Part shown: positions 53,497 to 62,440 of the stretch, in pieces
Layout: each line of letters opens with the position of its first letter
Position numbering within the stretch: position 1 is the first letter of the stretch
NCBI RefSeq assembly: GCF_045629565.1
Contig: NZ_JAZQRL010000012.1
Location: forward strand, 42,102-106,101
DNA: 64,000 nucleotides
DNA from: Arcticibacter sp045629565
GTDB taxonomy: Bacteria; Bacteroidota; Bacteroidia; Sphingobacteriales; Sphingobacteriaceae
Direction: 5' to 3'
The notes under the pieces: generated by a model
The model's database searches: none
What the model saw: only the letters and a program-made list of their open reading frames with translations
Told to the model about the DNA's origin: nothing
Program-made: the position numbers and the translations under genes

Positions 53497-54105
53497 ATGA
53501 TTGAAAACGTTCGAAAGGGCCGTATCGGCGCCAATATACTACCAACTCACGAATTGGATGGATTGACAAGTGAGAGACAGCAGGGAGATTGGGTGGTATT
53601 CGGACTGGCACATACACGTCTGTGGACGTTAAAGACCTATATAATCTTTATTAAAACGATGAAGGCAAGAGGACTCATTAAGCGTGTTTTGGCAATTGGT
53701 CCGATTAATAACAGCCATGCAGATCAAGAGCTGAAATTTGCAAATGAACACTTGGGTGAAAATGTATTGTTTCAGCTCGGAGCCCTCCCCGCAGATGAAG
53801 TGTCCACACAACTGCTTCGCGCAGAAGCCGCTTTAATTGCATCCAGTCCTGAAACGTTGAAAAAATCCGGATTATTCGCGGCCGTGGCAGCCCATGCACT
53901 GCCAGTAATTTGTGACGTCCCGTCTAATTTGTTGGACCCCCCCGGTCGGGCGCTGTTTAAGCCGGCTGAATTAATGAATAAATCCAACATTCTGGTATCT
54001 CCGGAATATGAGAAACGCAAAAAACAGCTGCACCACTGGTTTTGGAGAACGCGAAACTGGAAAATAGTTGAGCTCAATATGAAGAGCTGGATGAAAGAAG
54101 GCTAA
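53497..54105 (+). CDS. Glycosyltransferase C-terminal domain (fragment)
   Basis: A 202-residue frame that looks like only the second Rossmann domain of a GT-B enzyme: GDWVVFGLAHTRLWTLKTYI (start of the domain), VLAIGPINNS, LFQLGALPADEVSTQLLRAEA, and SGLFAAVAAHALPVICD. The acceptor-binding N-terminal half is missing and its remains seem to lie upstream in broken frames. The ATG at 53497 may be fortuitous. Probably part of a decayed gene and not an active enzyme, though a separate small protein cannot be excluded. Confidence 0.65.
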   Translation: MIENVRKGRIGANILPTHELDGLTSERQQGDWVVFGLAHTRLWTLKTYIIFIKTMKARGLIKRVLAIGPINNSHADQELKFANEHLGENVLFQLGALPADEVSTQLLRAEAALIASSPETLKKSGLFAAVAAHALPVICDVPSNLLDPPGRALFKPAELMNKSNILVSPEYEKRKKQLHHWFWRTRNWKIVELNMKSWMKEG

Positions 54106-54123
54106 AATAAACCTATCAAGCAC

Positions 54124-55389
54124 ATGAAAATTTTTTTATCTCATCCCACTGGTAATCGTAATGTAAGGGCGGTCCTCGAAAGTTTAGACAAAGTCGGCAT
54201 GCTAGCGGGCTTCAATACAACGGTAGCTGCAAGCGAGGGATCTTCCTGGTTGAAATTTCTACCAAAGAGTCTTAAGCAGGAGTGGTTACGCAGGTCGTAT
54301 CCCGGACTATCTGCCAAAGTTAAAACCCGACCCTTCTTGGAACTCGCCAGGCTGGCTTTACCTAAGTTAGGTCTTGGCGCATTCACAAGAAAAGAACATA
54401 GCTTAGCAGGCATTGATGCCGTCTACAGAGATCTTGATCGGAATTTTGCCAGGAGTCTTCCCGATATATTACAAGAGCAGCCGTTTGAAGCTGTGTATGC
54501 TTATGAGGACGGGGCATATGAAACTTTCAAAATGGCTAAACACTTGGGGTTGAAATGTATCTATGATCTTCCCATAGCCTACTGGGAGACCAGCAGGCGA
54601 CTATTGCTTGAAGAATCTGAAAGGCTCCCGGCATGGTCTGTAACGTTAGGTGGAGGGATCGAAGATTCTCCCGAGAAATTGAGAAGAAAAACAAAAGAAC
54701 TGGAGTTGGCGGATGTGGTAGTTGGCCCAGGGAGTTTTGTAAGGAATTCATTGCCTGAATGGTCGCTCGAAAAGAAAATAATTATGTCTCCATTCGGGTC
54801 ACCGGAGGGAGGGGGTAGCGTCTTAAAGATCGGAAAAGATACAAACCGGCCGCTCAGGGTGCTTTTTGTTGGAAGCATGGGTCAGCGCAAAGGTCTGGGT
54901 GACTTATTTAACGCTGTGAAAATGTTCGGTCCTGACGAGGTCGAACTGGTAATTCTTGGACTGCCGCTTACCTCGATGGAATTTTACAGGGGGCAGTTAG
55001 CGACATTTATACATGAATCGGCCAGGCCACACCATCAGGTGTTGGAATTGATGAGGTCATGTGATGTGTTTTGTCTGCCATCGATTGTCGAAGGAAGGGC
55101 TCTGGTTATGCAGGAGGCTATGAGCCAGGGGCTGCCGCTTATCATCACAGAAAACACCGGCGGGGCTGATCTGGTGCAGGATGGTTATACAGGTTTTCTT
55201 GTGCCGATCCGGTCACCAGAAGCGATAGCGGAAAAAATTAGTTGGTTCCTTGCCAACCGATCAGCAATACCATCGATGGGTAATCTGGCAATGCAGCATG
55301 CGGCTACCTATAGTTGGCAAAATTACGGGTCAAGTATCGTTAAACAGATCAACGAGAAGAAATTACCAAGTGTTTACAATCATGTCTAA
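54124..55389 (+). CDS. GT4-type glycosyltransferase
   Basis: A 421-residue GT-B enzyme. The C-terminal half has the GT4 features: LRVLFVGSMGQRKGLGDLF, VFCLPSIVEGRALVMQEAM (E-x7-E-type nucleotide-sugar motif) and ITENTGGADLVQDGYTGFLV. Cytoplasmic or membrane-associated; donor and acceptor unknown. The gene ends 8 bases into the next one. Confidence 0.9.
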   Translation: MKIFLSHPTGNRNVRAVLESLDKVGMLAGFNTTVAASEGSSWLKFLPKSLKQEWLRRSYPGLSAKVKTRPFLELARLALPKLGLGAFTRKEHSLAGIDAVYRDLDRNFARSLPDILQEQPFEAVYAYEDGAYETFKMAKHLGLKCIYDLPIAYWETSRRLLLEESERLPAWSVTLGGGIEDSPEKLRRKTKELELADVVVGPGSFVRNSLPEWSLEKKIIMSPFGSPEGGGSVLKIGKDTNRPLRVLFVGSMGQRKGLGDLFNAVKMFGPDEVELVILGLPLTSMEFYRGQLATFIHESARPHHQVLELMRSCDVFCLPSIVEGRALVMQEAMSQGLPLIITENTGGADLVQDGYTGFLVPIRSPEAIAEKISWFLANRSAIPSMGNLAMQHAATYSWQNYGSSIVKQINEKKLPSVYNHV

Positions 55390-56752
55390 AGCTACGAATG
55401 ATCCCCACAAGGCACTTAAACGCGCTATTTGGGCGTATTTTTTGCTTATCTTGTTTGAAGGCGCCTTGAGGAAATGGGTGCTTCCGCAGCTGGCCAATCC
55501 GCTCTTGGTTGTTCGTGACCCAATAGCCATCTTCTTGATTGGATATTCCTGGTATAAAGGCGTGTTGCCAAACAGTCTGATGATGTATGGTATGATGGCC
55601 TTAACCGTTGCAGCTATGGTTACGGGACTTACCTTAGGTCACGGAAATCTAACAGTTGCAATATACGGTGCACGGATTTTTCTTCTTCATTTTCCACTGA
55701 TTTTTATCATCGGGTCAATCTTTACACGCGAAGATGTGCTTAAAATGGGCGAGGCAACTCTGTGGATTACATTGCCCATGGCCGTCTTGATAGTGTTGCA
55801 ATTCTATAGTCCCCAATCAGCTTTTGTGAACCGGGGTATTGGAGGAAATGAAGAAGGTGCGGGATTTTCGGGTGCAAACGGATTTATGAGGCCGCCGGCA
55901 ACCTTCTCTTTTACCAATGGCACCGCTCAGTTCTTCGGTTTTGCGGGAATCTTCTGTATCTACCACTGGCTAAAAGCGGAGAAGGTTAACAAGCTGCTTT
56001 TGCTGTCGGCCTCTGTAGGAATATTAATAGCAATTCCTTTTTCTATTAGCAGAACCTTAACATTTATGCTTGGTCTTACAGTAGCATCGGCCTTTGTTGG
56101 AGTAGGTCGCAATCCGCAGTATATCAAGAAAATGTTGATAACAGGGGTCATCTTAACAACACTCGTTGTGTTGTTGGGCAATACCGAATTGCTGGGCCCG
56201 GCTATTGATGCGTTCCTGACCAGGTTTACTTCCGCTTCTGAAGTGGAGGGTGGGATGCAGGGCGCTTTCGTCGACAGGTTTCTTGGCGGTATGTACGATG
56301 CGGTTTTAGCATCCCCTAATGCGCCTTTCTTTGGACTCGGAATCGGAATGGGTACAAATGCCGGAACTCAGCTGCTAACGGGTGATTCAACTGGCTTCTT
56401 AATATCGGAGGGTGAATGGGGAAGACTAATTGGCGAGATGGGGCTTCTACTTGGCATTACTGCCATTCTGATACGTACAACACTAGCAGTAAAGATCGGC
56501 GTAAAGAGTATAAAAAGAATTTCGAAAGGTGATATTCTTCCCTGGATGTTGTTTGCTTCGAGCTGTGTTGGAATACTTCAGGGACAGTGGGCGCAGCCGA
56601 CAAACCTTGGGTTCAACGTGCTTATGGCTGGCTTAACTTTGGCCGCATTAAAACCGAAGAGAACGCTCTTTAGGGTGTTGAAAAGAGTTGAAATACGCAG
56701 TCCGGGTAGCCTTGAGACCGGTTCTCATCTAACCAGCTTGCATGTTCATTAA
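55382..56752 (+). CDS. Wzy-like O-antigen/exopolysaccharide polymerase
   Basis: A 456-residue protein with about 10-12 membrane segments and a large periplasmic loop around residues 270-330 (SASEVEGGMQGAFVDRF..). The N-terminal FEGALRKWVLPQL and the later segments resemble the O-antigen ligase/Wzy family of Bacteroidota polysaccharide loci. It would join repeat units on the periplasmic side. The ATG at 55382, overlapping the previous stop by 8 bases, starts the family-like part; the longer frame before it is a shadow of the preceding gene. Confidence 0.82.
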   Translation: MSKATNDPHKALKRAIWAYFLLILFEGALRKWVLPQLANPLLVVRDPIAIFLIGYSWYKGVLPNSLMMYGMMALTVAAMVTGLTLGHGNLTVAIYGARIFLLHFPLIFIIGSIFTREDVLKMGEATLWITLPMAVLIVLQFYSPQSAFVNRGIGGNEEGAGFSGANGFMRPPATFSFTNGTAQFFGFAGIFCIYHWLKAEKVNKLLLLSASVGILIAIPFSISRTLTFMLGLTVASAFVGVGRNPQYIKKMLITGVILTTLVVLLGNTELLGPAIDAFLTRFTSASEVEGGMQGAFVDRFLGGMYDAVLASPNAPFFGLGIGMGTNAGTQLLTGDSTGFLISEGEWGRLIGEMGLLLGITAILIRTTLAVKIGVKSIKRISKGDILPWMLFASSCVGILQGQWAQPTNLGFNVLMAGLTLAALKPKRTLFRVLKRVEIRSPGSLETGSHLTSLHVH

Positions 56753-56801
56753 AAAAACGCGTTTGACCAACCTATCAACTAATCGATTTTAGATAATAAA
56801 G

Positions 56802-58013
56802 ATGAAAGTTTTACATGTTATACCATCACTTGATCCAAAGTCCGGTGGGATGTCACAGGCAGTTAGGACGCTGGTCGCCGGCCTCCACTCGCAGGATATT
56901 CAGAATGATGTGGTTACACTTGATGAACCAACTGCCGGATATATAAAAGATAGCTCAATAATCGTGCACGCACTCGGGAAGGGGTCCGGTCCCTGGTGCT
57001 ATAACAAAGCCCTATACCCCTGGCTGGTCGGTAATTTACCAAACTATGACCGGGTGATTGTTCACGGTTTATGGCAATATCCAGGTTTCGCATTGTTCAA
57101 AGCCGTAAAAGAAGTAAAAGTGGAATATTACGTAATGCCGCACGGAATGCTTGATCCCTATTTTCAACGGTCAAACGGCCGCCGCTGGAAGGCCCTTCGT
57201 AATACGGTATACTGGCAGTTTATCGAAAGACATGTGGTGAATTCAGCAGATGGCTTGATGTTTACCTGTGAAGAAGAGAAACGACTTGCACTTGAGCCTT
57301 TCAGCCCTTATAAGCCAAAGAAGGAAGTGGTGGTAGGATTGGGAGTGGATCAACCGCCTGTTAAGAGCAGTGAAATGATGGATCTTTTTTATGCGTGCTA
57401 TCCTGAATTGCGTGACAACAAGTATATTCTCTTCCTCAGCAGAATACACGAGAAAAAAGGTGTTGATATGCTGGTGGAGGGGTATCGCGAAATGGTAAGG
57501 CAGCTCATTGAGAACGATCCTCGGGCTGTAGTGCCCAGGCTTTTGATAGCAGGTCCTGGTCTTGAAACGCCTTATGGAAGGCAGATTCTTAAACAGGTGG
57601 ATAATGCTCCCGGACTGCGAGATTACATCATCTTTCCGGGCATGCTGTCCGGCGATATGAAATGGGCAGCCTATTACGGTGCCGGTGCTTTTATACTTCC
57701 CAGTCACCAGGAGAACTTTGGAATCGCGGTAGTTGAGGCGTTGGCTTGCAGTAAGCCTGTTTTAATTTCCAACCAGGTAAACATCCATAGAGAGATCTCG
57801 GCTGCACAGGCTGCAGTCGTGGCAGATGATACTCCTCAAGGTACTTATAAGCTCCTCAAATACTGGAGTCAAATGTCAGCTGAAGTAAAAGGAAGAATGG
57901 AGCGAAATGCAAGATATGTATATGAAAAGCACTTCGCCGTTGAGCCTGCTATGCAGCGAATAATCGAAGCATTGAAATTAAAAGATAAAAAGCATGGACC
58001 TGTTACAGCGTAA
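56802..58013 (+). CDS. GT4-type glycosyltransferase
   Basis: A 403-residue GT-B enzyme: N-terminal VLHVIPSLDPKSGGMSQAV, the central MPHGMLDPYFQ common in this subfamily, and the C-terminal ILFLSRIHEKKGVDMLVEGY, PSHQENFGIAVVEALACSKPV. The N- and C-terminal Rossmann domains are both complete. The end overlaps the WcaF-like gene by 20 bases. Confidence 0.92.
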   Translation: MKVLHVIPSLDPKSGGMSQAVRTLVAGLHSQDIQNDVVTLDEPTAGYIKDSSIIVHALGKGSGPWCYNKALYPWLVGNLPNYDRVIVHGLWQYPGFALFKAVKEVKVEYYVMPHGMLDPYFQRSNGRRWKALRNTVYWQFIERHVVNSADGLMFTCEEEKRLALEPFSPYKPKKEVVVGLGVDQPPVKSSEMMDLFYACYPELRDNKYILFLSRIHEKKGVDMLVEGYREMVRQLIENDPRAVVPRLLIAGPGLETPYGRQILKQVDNAPGLRDYIIFPGMLSGDMKWAAYYGAGAFILPSHQENFGIAVVEALACSKPVLISNQVNIHREISAAQAAVVADDTPQGTYKLLKYWSQMSAEVKGRMERNARYVYEKHFAVEPAMQRIIEALKLKDKKHGPVTA

Positions 58014-58632
58014 ACAAGATGTTGATCCCTATTTACAACCGACGTTCACCCTTATAAACCGTCTTAGGCGCTTGTTGTGGATCGTGTCATGGGCCCTTCT
58101 TTGCAGATGGACGCCGAGACCTTTGCATGTGTGGAGGGCTTTTGTTCTGCGAGTTTTTGGAGCCAGGATCGGACGCCAAAACGCCATTTATCCCGATGTA
58201 ACGATCTGGGCACCCTGGTTGTTGCATACGGAGGATGTGGTGCGCATAGGACCGGGGGCTGAAATTTACAATCCCGGTGGTGTATATCTGTCGCATCATG
58301 TGACTATCTCGCAGTCAGCCTATATCTGCGGGGCGACTCATGATTATAACTCTCAGGACTTTACCTATATCACTAAGGAGATAAAACTGGAGCCTTATGT
58401 ATGGATTTGTGCCAGAGCCACCTTATTACCTGGCGCTTACTGCGAGGAGGGAAGCGTCCTTGGTGCAGGTTCCTTAAGCAGCAAGAAACTGAAGGCATGG
58501 ACGGTTTACGCCGGAAATCCTGCCAGGGCGGTTCGGTTACGAAATAATTTTTTAGAAGCCAAGGATTCTGAAATCCGGGAAGATTTTACAGATCTCTATC
58601 CTTCCGCTGCAGAAAAAATACTCTTTCTCTAA
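57994..58632 (+). CDS. WcaF-like hexapeptide acetyltransferase
   Basis: A 212-residue left-handed beta-helix protein: N-terminal helical part, then hexapeptide-type repeats (about 60-180) with IGRQNAIYPDVTIWAPWLLH, ICGATHDYNSQDF (the catalytic His region) and LLPGAYCEEGSVLGAGSL. It resembles the colanic-acid acetyltransferase WcaF and would O-acetylate a sugar of the repeat unit. It overlaps the upstream glycosyltransferase gene by 20 bases. Confidence 0.9.
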   Translation: MDLLQRKQDVDPYLQPTFTLINRLRRLLWIVSWALLCRWTPRPLHVWRAFVLRVFGARIGRQNAIYPDVTIWAPWLLHTEDVVRIGPGAEIYNPGGVYLSHHVTISQSAYICGATHDYNSQDFTYITKEIKLEPYVWICARATLLPGAYCEEGSVLGAGSLSSKKLKAWTVYAGNPARAVRLRNNFLEAKDSEIREDFTDLYPSAAEKILFL

Positions 58633-58670
58633 CTCTCTCTCTCCATAAACCTTATAAATCATACTCTCAT

Positions 58671-59966
58671 ATGAAAAAAGACATCGTCGCGAAAAAGAAA
58701 GTACTCATATTAGGAATAAACTTTGCCCCCGAACTCACCGGAATAGGCAAATATACAGGCGAAATGGTCGATTGGCTGGTCGAAAAAGACTATGACGTCA
58801 CCATGGTAACATCTTTTCCCTATTACCCCAACTGGAGCGTACAGAAACCATATTCTGGCAGGACATATAAAAAGGAGACTGAAAAAGACGGTAAGCTTAG
58901 TATCTACAGATGCCCGATGTATGTTCCGGCTGTTCCCTCCGGAGGAAGAAGGGTATTGCAAGAATTGACCTTCTTGCTCAGCTCATTTGTTGTCATTTTT
59001 TACTTATTGTTTAAAAAAGGACATCAGCAGATTTTCATTATGGCACCGCCGTTTCATCTCGGTTTCCTGGGATTATTTTATCGTTTTTTTAAAGGAGGCA
59101 AGATCGATTATCATATTCACGATATGCAAATAGAGGCGGCAAGGCAATTGAAGGTTATTAAAGCCGATATCGCATTTAAGGTTCTTCTGAAATTCGAAAA
59201 ATATATCTTAAATCGTGTCGATTATGTAAGTACAATTTCCGGCGGGATGAAAGCGAAGGTTCAAAAGAAGGTTAAACGTGATATCATCATGTTTCCTAAT
59301 TGGGTCGATACCCAGAAGTTGTTTCCGTTGAATAATAGGCGGGGCTTGAAAAGAAGCTGGGGGTATCAGGAAGATGATAAAATAATTCTTTATTCAGGAA
59401 GTATCGGTGAAAAACAGGGTTTACAAAGCCTTGTCCCTATCGCAAAAAGCATGGAAGCCTATCGTTTTATCAAATTTGTAATTTGCGGAATAGGGCCCTA
59501 TAAGGAGGAGCTAATGAAGCTTGCTGCAGATGCGAAGCTTACCAATATAAGCTTTCTCCCTTTGCAGCCATTAGATCAATTTAATAACCTGCTCAACATG
59601 GCTGATGTGCACCTCGTTCTGCAGAAAAAGAATGCTGCCGATCTGATGTTGCCTTCAAAGCTTACAGGAATATTATCATCCGGCGGTCTGGCGCTCGTGA
59701 CAGCAGATCCTGGAACGTCCCTTTATCAAGCGGTGGTTGACCACAAAATGGGCGTGGTAATACCAAGTGAAGATGATGATGCACTAAGAGATGCTATCCT
59801 GGACTGCTGCATCTCTGACCATACCAGCGAAACCCTGAAGGGTCGCTGGTATGCAGAAAAGTATCTTAATAAACATCAGATTTTAAGCAATGTGATGTCA
59901 TATGTAACAGAACCGAGCCTGGTTGACCAAAATACGCTGAAGTATCTTGATCTTTCTAACGCTTGA
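58671..59966 (+). CDS. WcaI-like glycosyltransferase
   Basis: A 431-residue GT-B enzyme of the WcaI group: LILGINFAPELTGIGKYTGE at the N-terminus, SFPYYPNWSVQKPY, and MAPPFHLGFLG, each typical of WcaI. The C-terminal domain has IILYSGSIGEKQGLQSLV and LMLPSKLTGILSSGG. Last plus-strand gene of the locus; it ends 4 bases from the end of the convergent HTH gene. Confidence 0.92.
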   Translation: MKKDIVAKKKVLILGINFAPELTGIGKYTGEMVDWLVEKDYDVTMVTSFPYYPNWSVQKPYSGRTYKKETEKDGKLSIYRCPMYVPAVPSGGRRVLQELTFLLSSFVVIFYLLFKKGHQQIFIMAPPFHLGFLGLFYRFFKGGKIDYHIHDMQIEAARQLKVIKADIAFKVLLKFEKYILNRVDYVSTISGGMKAKVQKKVKRDIIMFPNWVDTQKLFPLNNRRGLKRSWGYQEDDKIILYSGSIGEKQGLQSLVPIAKSMEAYRFIKFVICGIGPYKEELMKLAADAKLTNISFLPLQPLDQFNNLLNMADVHLVLQKKNAADLMLPSKLTGILSSGGLALVTADPGTSLYQAVVDHKMGVVIPSEDDDALRDAILDCCISDHTSETLKGRWYAEKYLNKHQILSNVMSYVTEPSLVDQNTLKYLDLSNA

Positions 59967-59970
59967 TTGA

Positions 59971-60333
59971 TTAAATCGCTACCGATACTTTGTTTGAAAG
60001 CAAGGTATTGTAGCGTTCCAGTAGGTCGATATATTTATCTTTCCAGTAATACTTATTGTAAGGATCGTCTGAATCGGCCAGGTTGTTTCCCAAAAACGAC
60101 TTTTTCTTAAATCCTCTTTCAAAGTCTTCTGAAGTAAAAAGCTGTGGGAGTTCCACAGAGAAGTCATGGTTGATCACGCAACCGATCCTATAAATGATCT
60201 CAGGCTTTAATTGTTGCTGATTGAACCAGTTGTAAACGGATCGGCGGTTTACATTTGTCAGTCGCGCTACGTCGCTGATGGAGTGTCCGTTCCTTCTTAC
60301 TACTTTTTCGATAATTTGTCCGTGATGTTGCAT
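59971..60333 (-). CDS. Small HTH regulator with C-terminal coiled coil, copy 2
   Basis: A 120-residue paralogue of the protein at 47366-47758. By hand, about 46 of 64 residues match through the HTH region (GQIIEKVVRRNGHSISDVAR, VNRRSVYNWFNQ), and both carry the C-terminal YWKDKYIDLLE helix; the linker differs. It lies at the far end of the polysaccharide locus, on the same strand as copy 1, divergent from rfbB. Likely a local regulator of these genes. Confidence 0.85.
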   Translation of the reverse strand: MQHHGQIIEKVVRRNGHSISDVARLTNVNRRSVYNWFNQQQLKPEIIYRIGCVINHDFSVELPQLFTSEDFERGFKKKSFLGNNLADSDDPYNKYYWKDKYIDLLERYNTLLSNKVSVAI

Positions 60334-60815
60334 AATTGAGAGTTTGTTAATTTTGTTATTGTTGCTTTTTGTGATAATATATCACCTTGTTATACACTTC
60401 TATAAATCGCATTTCGTGTATTATGTTCCACATGTGGGGATTTAATTACACATATAATAGGCGTTACTACTCCATTTTTCTCGGAAAACTGAGCGCCGTC
60501 ATATTTCGTGATGCTGCTCGACCATCCTCCTCACAATAAAAAGTTCAATATCTATACCGCATAAAACACTTCCCATATTTGCACAGATTCCAGCCTGTTT
60601 ACTTTCCGTGCCGGAGCAATCTTTAATGAAACTGTATTTTCGGCTACTCATCATTGGTTACCATTAGCGTGTTATTCATAACAAGCATCGAGTCTGTTTT
60701 CTTACCGCCGCATCGAAAGTTCTTTCCAAGATTATTGCCTGGTTTATTTGGCTTATAGACGCAAAAAATAAAAAAATGAAATATCTTGCGGACTTTTAGA
60801 ATAATGCAGAGTAAT
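60334..60815. other. 482-base divergent region before rfbB
   Basis: AT-rich, no gene. It contains one perfect 10-base palindrome CCACATGTGG (60428-60437) about 100 bases before the HTH start. I see no exact TAnnTTTG box in the expected position for rfbB and no strong terminator. GC is low up to the rfbB start and then rises sharply. Confidence 0.45.
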
Positions 60816-61868
60816 ATGAAAAAGATACTCATTACCGGCGGCGCCGGTTTCATCGGCTCTCACGTCGTCAGACGCTTTGTCAACACCTATCCGGAATATC
60901 AGATCGTCAACCTGGATAAGCTTACTTACGCAGGGAACCTGGAAAATCTGCGGGATGTAGAAAACAAGCCGAACTACCGCTTTGTGAAGGGTGATATCGT
61001 GGACGGGGCCTTCATACAAACCCTGTTTGAGACGGAAGGCTTTGACGCGGTCATCCACCTGGCCGCCGAGAGCCATGTTGACCGCTCGATCACCAGTCCG
61101 CTGGATTTCGTACTGACCAATGTGGTGGGTACGGTAAACCTGCTGAACGCAGCCCGCCAGAGCTGGAAGGACGACTACAGCAGCCGTCGTTTCTATCATG
61201 TCTCTACCGATGAGGTATACGGAACGCTGGGAGAAACAGGGCTGTTCACCGAAGAGACGGCCTATGACCCGCACAGCCCTTATTCAGCCTCCAAGGCCAG
61301 CTCCGATCATTTCGTTCGGGCCTACGCCGATACCTACGGCATGGATACGGTGATCTCCAATTGCTCCAACAATTACGGTTCTTTCCATTTCCCGGAAAAA
61401 CTGATCCCTCTTGCCATCAATAACATCAAGAATAATAAACCCGTTCCGGTCTACGGTAAGGGAGAGAACATCCGCGACTGGCTGTGGGTAGAGGACCATG
61501 CCCGTGCCATAGACGTGATCTTCCACAAATCGGCAAGTGGCCAGACCTATAACATCGGTGGCCATAACGAATGGACGAACATCGACCTGATCCGCACGCT
61601 CTGCGCGGTAATGGACCGCAAGCTGGGCCGTGCCGAAGGAGAGTCGGCTAAGCTGATCACCTTTGTCACCGACCGTGCCGGCCATGACCTGCGTTACGCG
61701 ATCGACTCGAGCAAGCTGCAGCGGGAGCTGGGCTGGACGCCAAGCCTTCAGTTTGAAGAAGGACTGGAGAAGACGGTAGACTGGTACCTGGAGAACCAGG
61801 AGTGGCTGGAAAACGTCACCTCGGGCAACTACCAGTCTTACTACCAGGGACAGTACAACGACAGATAA
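60816..61868 (+). CDS. rfbB: dTDP-glucose 4,6-dehydratase
   Basis: A 350-residue extended SDR enzyme, the second step of dTDP-L-rhamnose synthesis. N-terminal ITGGAGFIGSHVVRRF, LAAESHVDRSI, STDEVYGTL and the catalytic YSASKASSDH (YxxxK), with SNCSNNYG later. The ATG at 60816 starts the conserved sequence; an ATG at 60804 is possible. Base composition is much more GC-rich than upstream genes. First of four rfb genes. Confidence 0.96.
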   Translation: MKKILITGGAGFIGSHVVRRFVNTYPEYQIVNLDKLTYAGNLENLRDVENKPNYRFVKGDIVDGAFIQTLFETEGFDAVIHLAAESHVDRSITSPLDFVLTNVVGTVNLLNAARQSWKDDYSSRRFYHVSTDEVYGTLGETGLFTEETAYDPHSPYSASKASSDHFVRAYADTYGMDTVISNCSNNYGSFHFPEKLIPLAINNIKNNKPVPVYGKGENIRDWLWVEDHARAIDVIFHKSASGQTYNIGGHNEWTNIDLIRTLCAVMDRKLGRAEGESAKLITFVTDRAGHDLRYAIDSSKLQRELGWTPSLQFEEGLEKTVDWYLENQEWLENVTSGNYQSYYQGQYNDR

Positions 61869-61900
61869 GAGCAACGATATTTTATACCCTACACCCCAAC

Positions 61901-62440
61901 ATGGAAATCATTACCACCCTACTGGAAGGCTGCGTGATCATCAAGCCCGCCGTTTTTCCCGATGAGCGGGGATACTTTTATGAAAGCTTCAATGAGCAGC
62001 GCTTTAACCAGAAGCTGGGCCTGGATGTTCACTTCGTGCAGGACAACCAGTCGGCCTCCGGCTATGGCGTGCTGCGCGGCCTGCACTATCAGCAGGGCGA
62101 CCATGCCCAGGCCAAGCTGGTCCGTGTGATCAGCGGCGAGGTGCTGGACGTAGCGGTCGACCTGCGTGCCGGCTCGGCCACTTATGGTCAGCACTACAGC
62201 GTGTTGCTGAGCGCCGAAAACAAACTGCAGTTCTTCGTGCCGCGGGGCTTCGCCCACGGCTTTGTGGTACTCAGCGAGACGGCTGAGTTCTTCTACAAAT
62301 GCGACAACTACTATAACAAAGCATCCGAAGGCGGCCTGCATTATGCAGATCCGGCACTGAATATTGACTGGCAGGTACCTACCGATCAGCTCCTGGTGAG
62401 CGAGAAGGACCAGGTCTTGCCCCATCTGGATCAACTATGA
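61901..62440 (+). CDS. rfbC: dTDP-4-dehydrorhamnose 3,5-epimerase
   Basis: A 179-residue cupin-fold epimerase: PAVFPDERGYFYESFN, NQSASGYGVLRGLHYQ with the catalytic His, AVDLRAGSATYG, and FVPRGFAHGFVVLS. It follows rfbB by 32 bases. The ATG at 61901 is the conserved start; the longer frame before it overlaps rfbB and is not family-like. Confidence 0.95.
   Translation: MEIITTLLEGCVIIKPAVFPDERGYFYESFNEQRFNQKLGLDVHFVQDNQSASGYGVLRGLHYQQGDHAQAKLVRVISGEVLDVAVDLRAGSATYGQHYSVLLSAENKLQFFVPRGFAHGFVVLSETAEFFYKCDNYYNKASEGGLHYADPALNIDWQVPTDQLLVSEKDQVLPHLDQL

Noticed and set aside
61284..61874. Long open frame of 196 codons on the minus strand opposite rfbB (and similar ones opposite rfbB start, rfbC, rfbD and rfbA)
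   Set aside because: These frames lie fully antisense to clear rfb genes. High GC in the block removes stop codons by chance, and the translations show no domain pattern.
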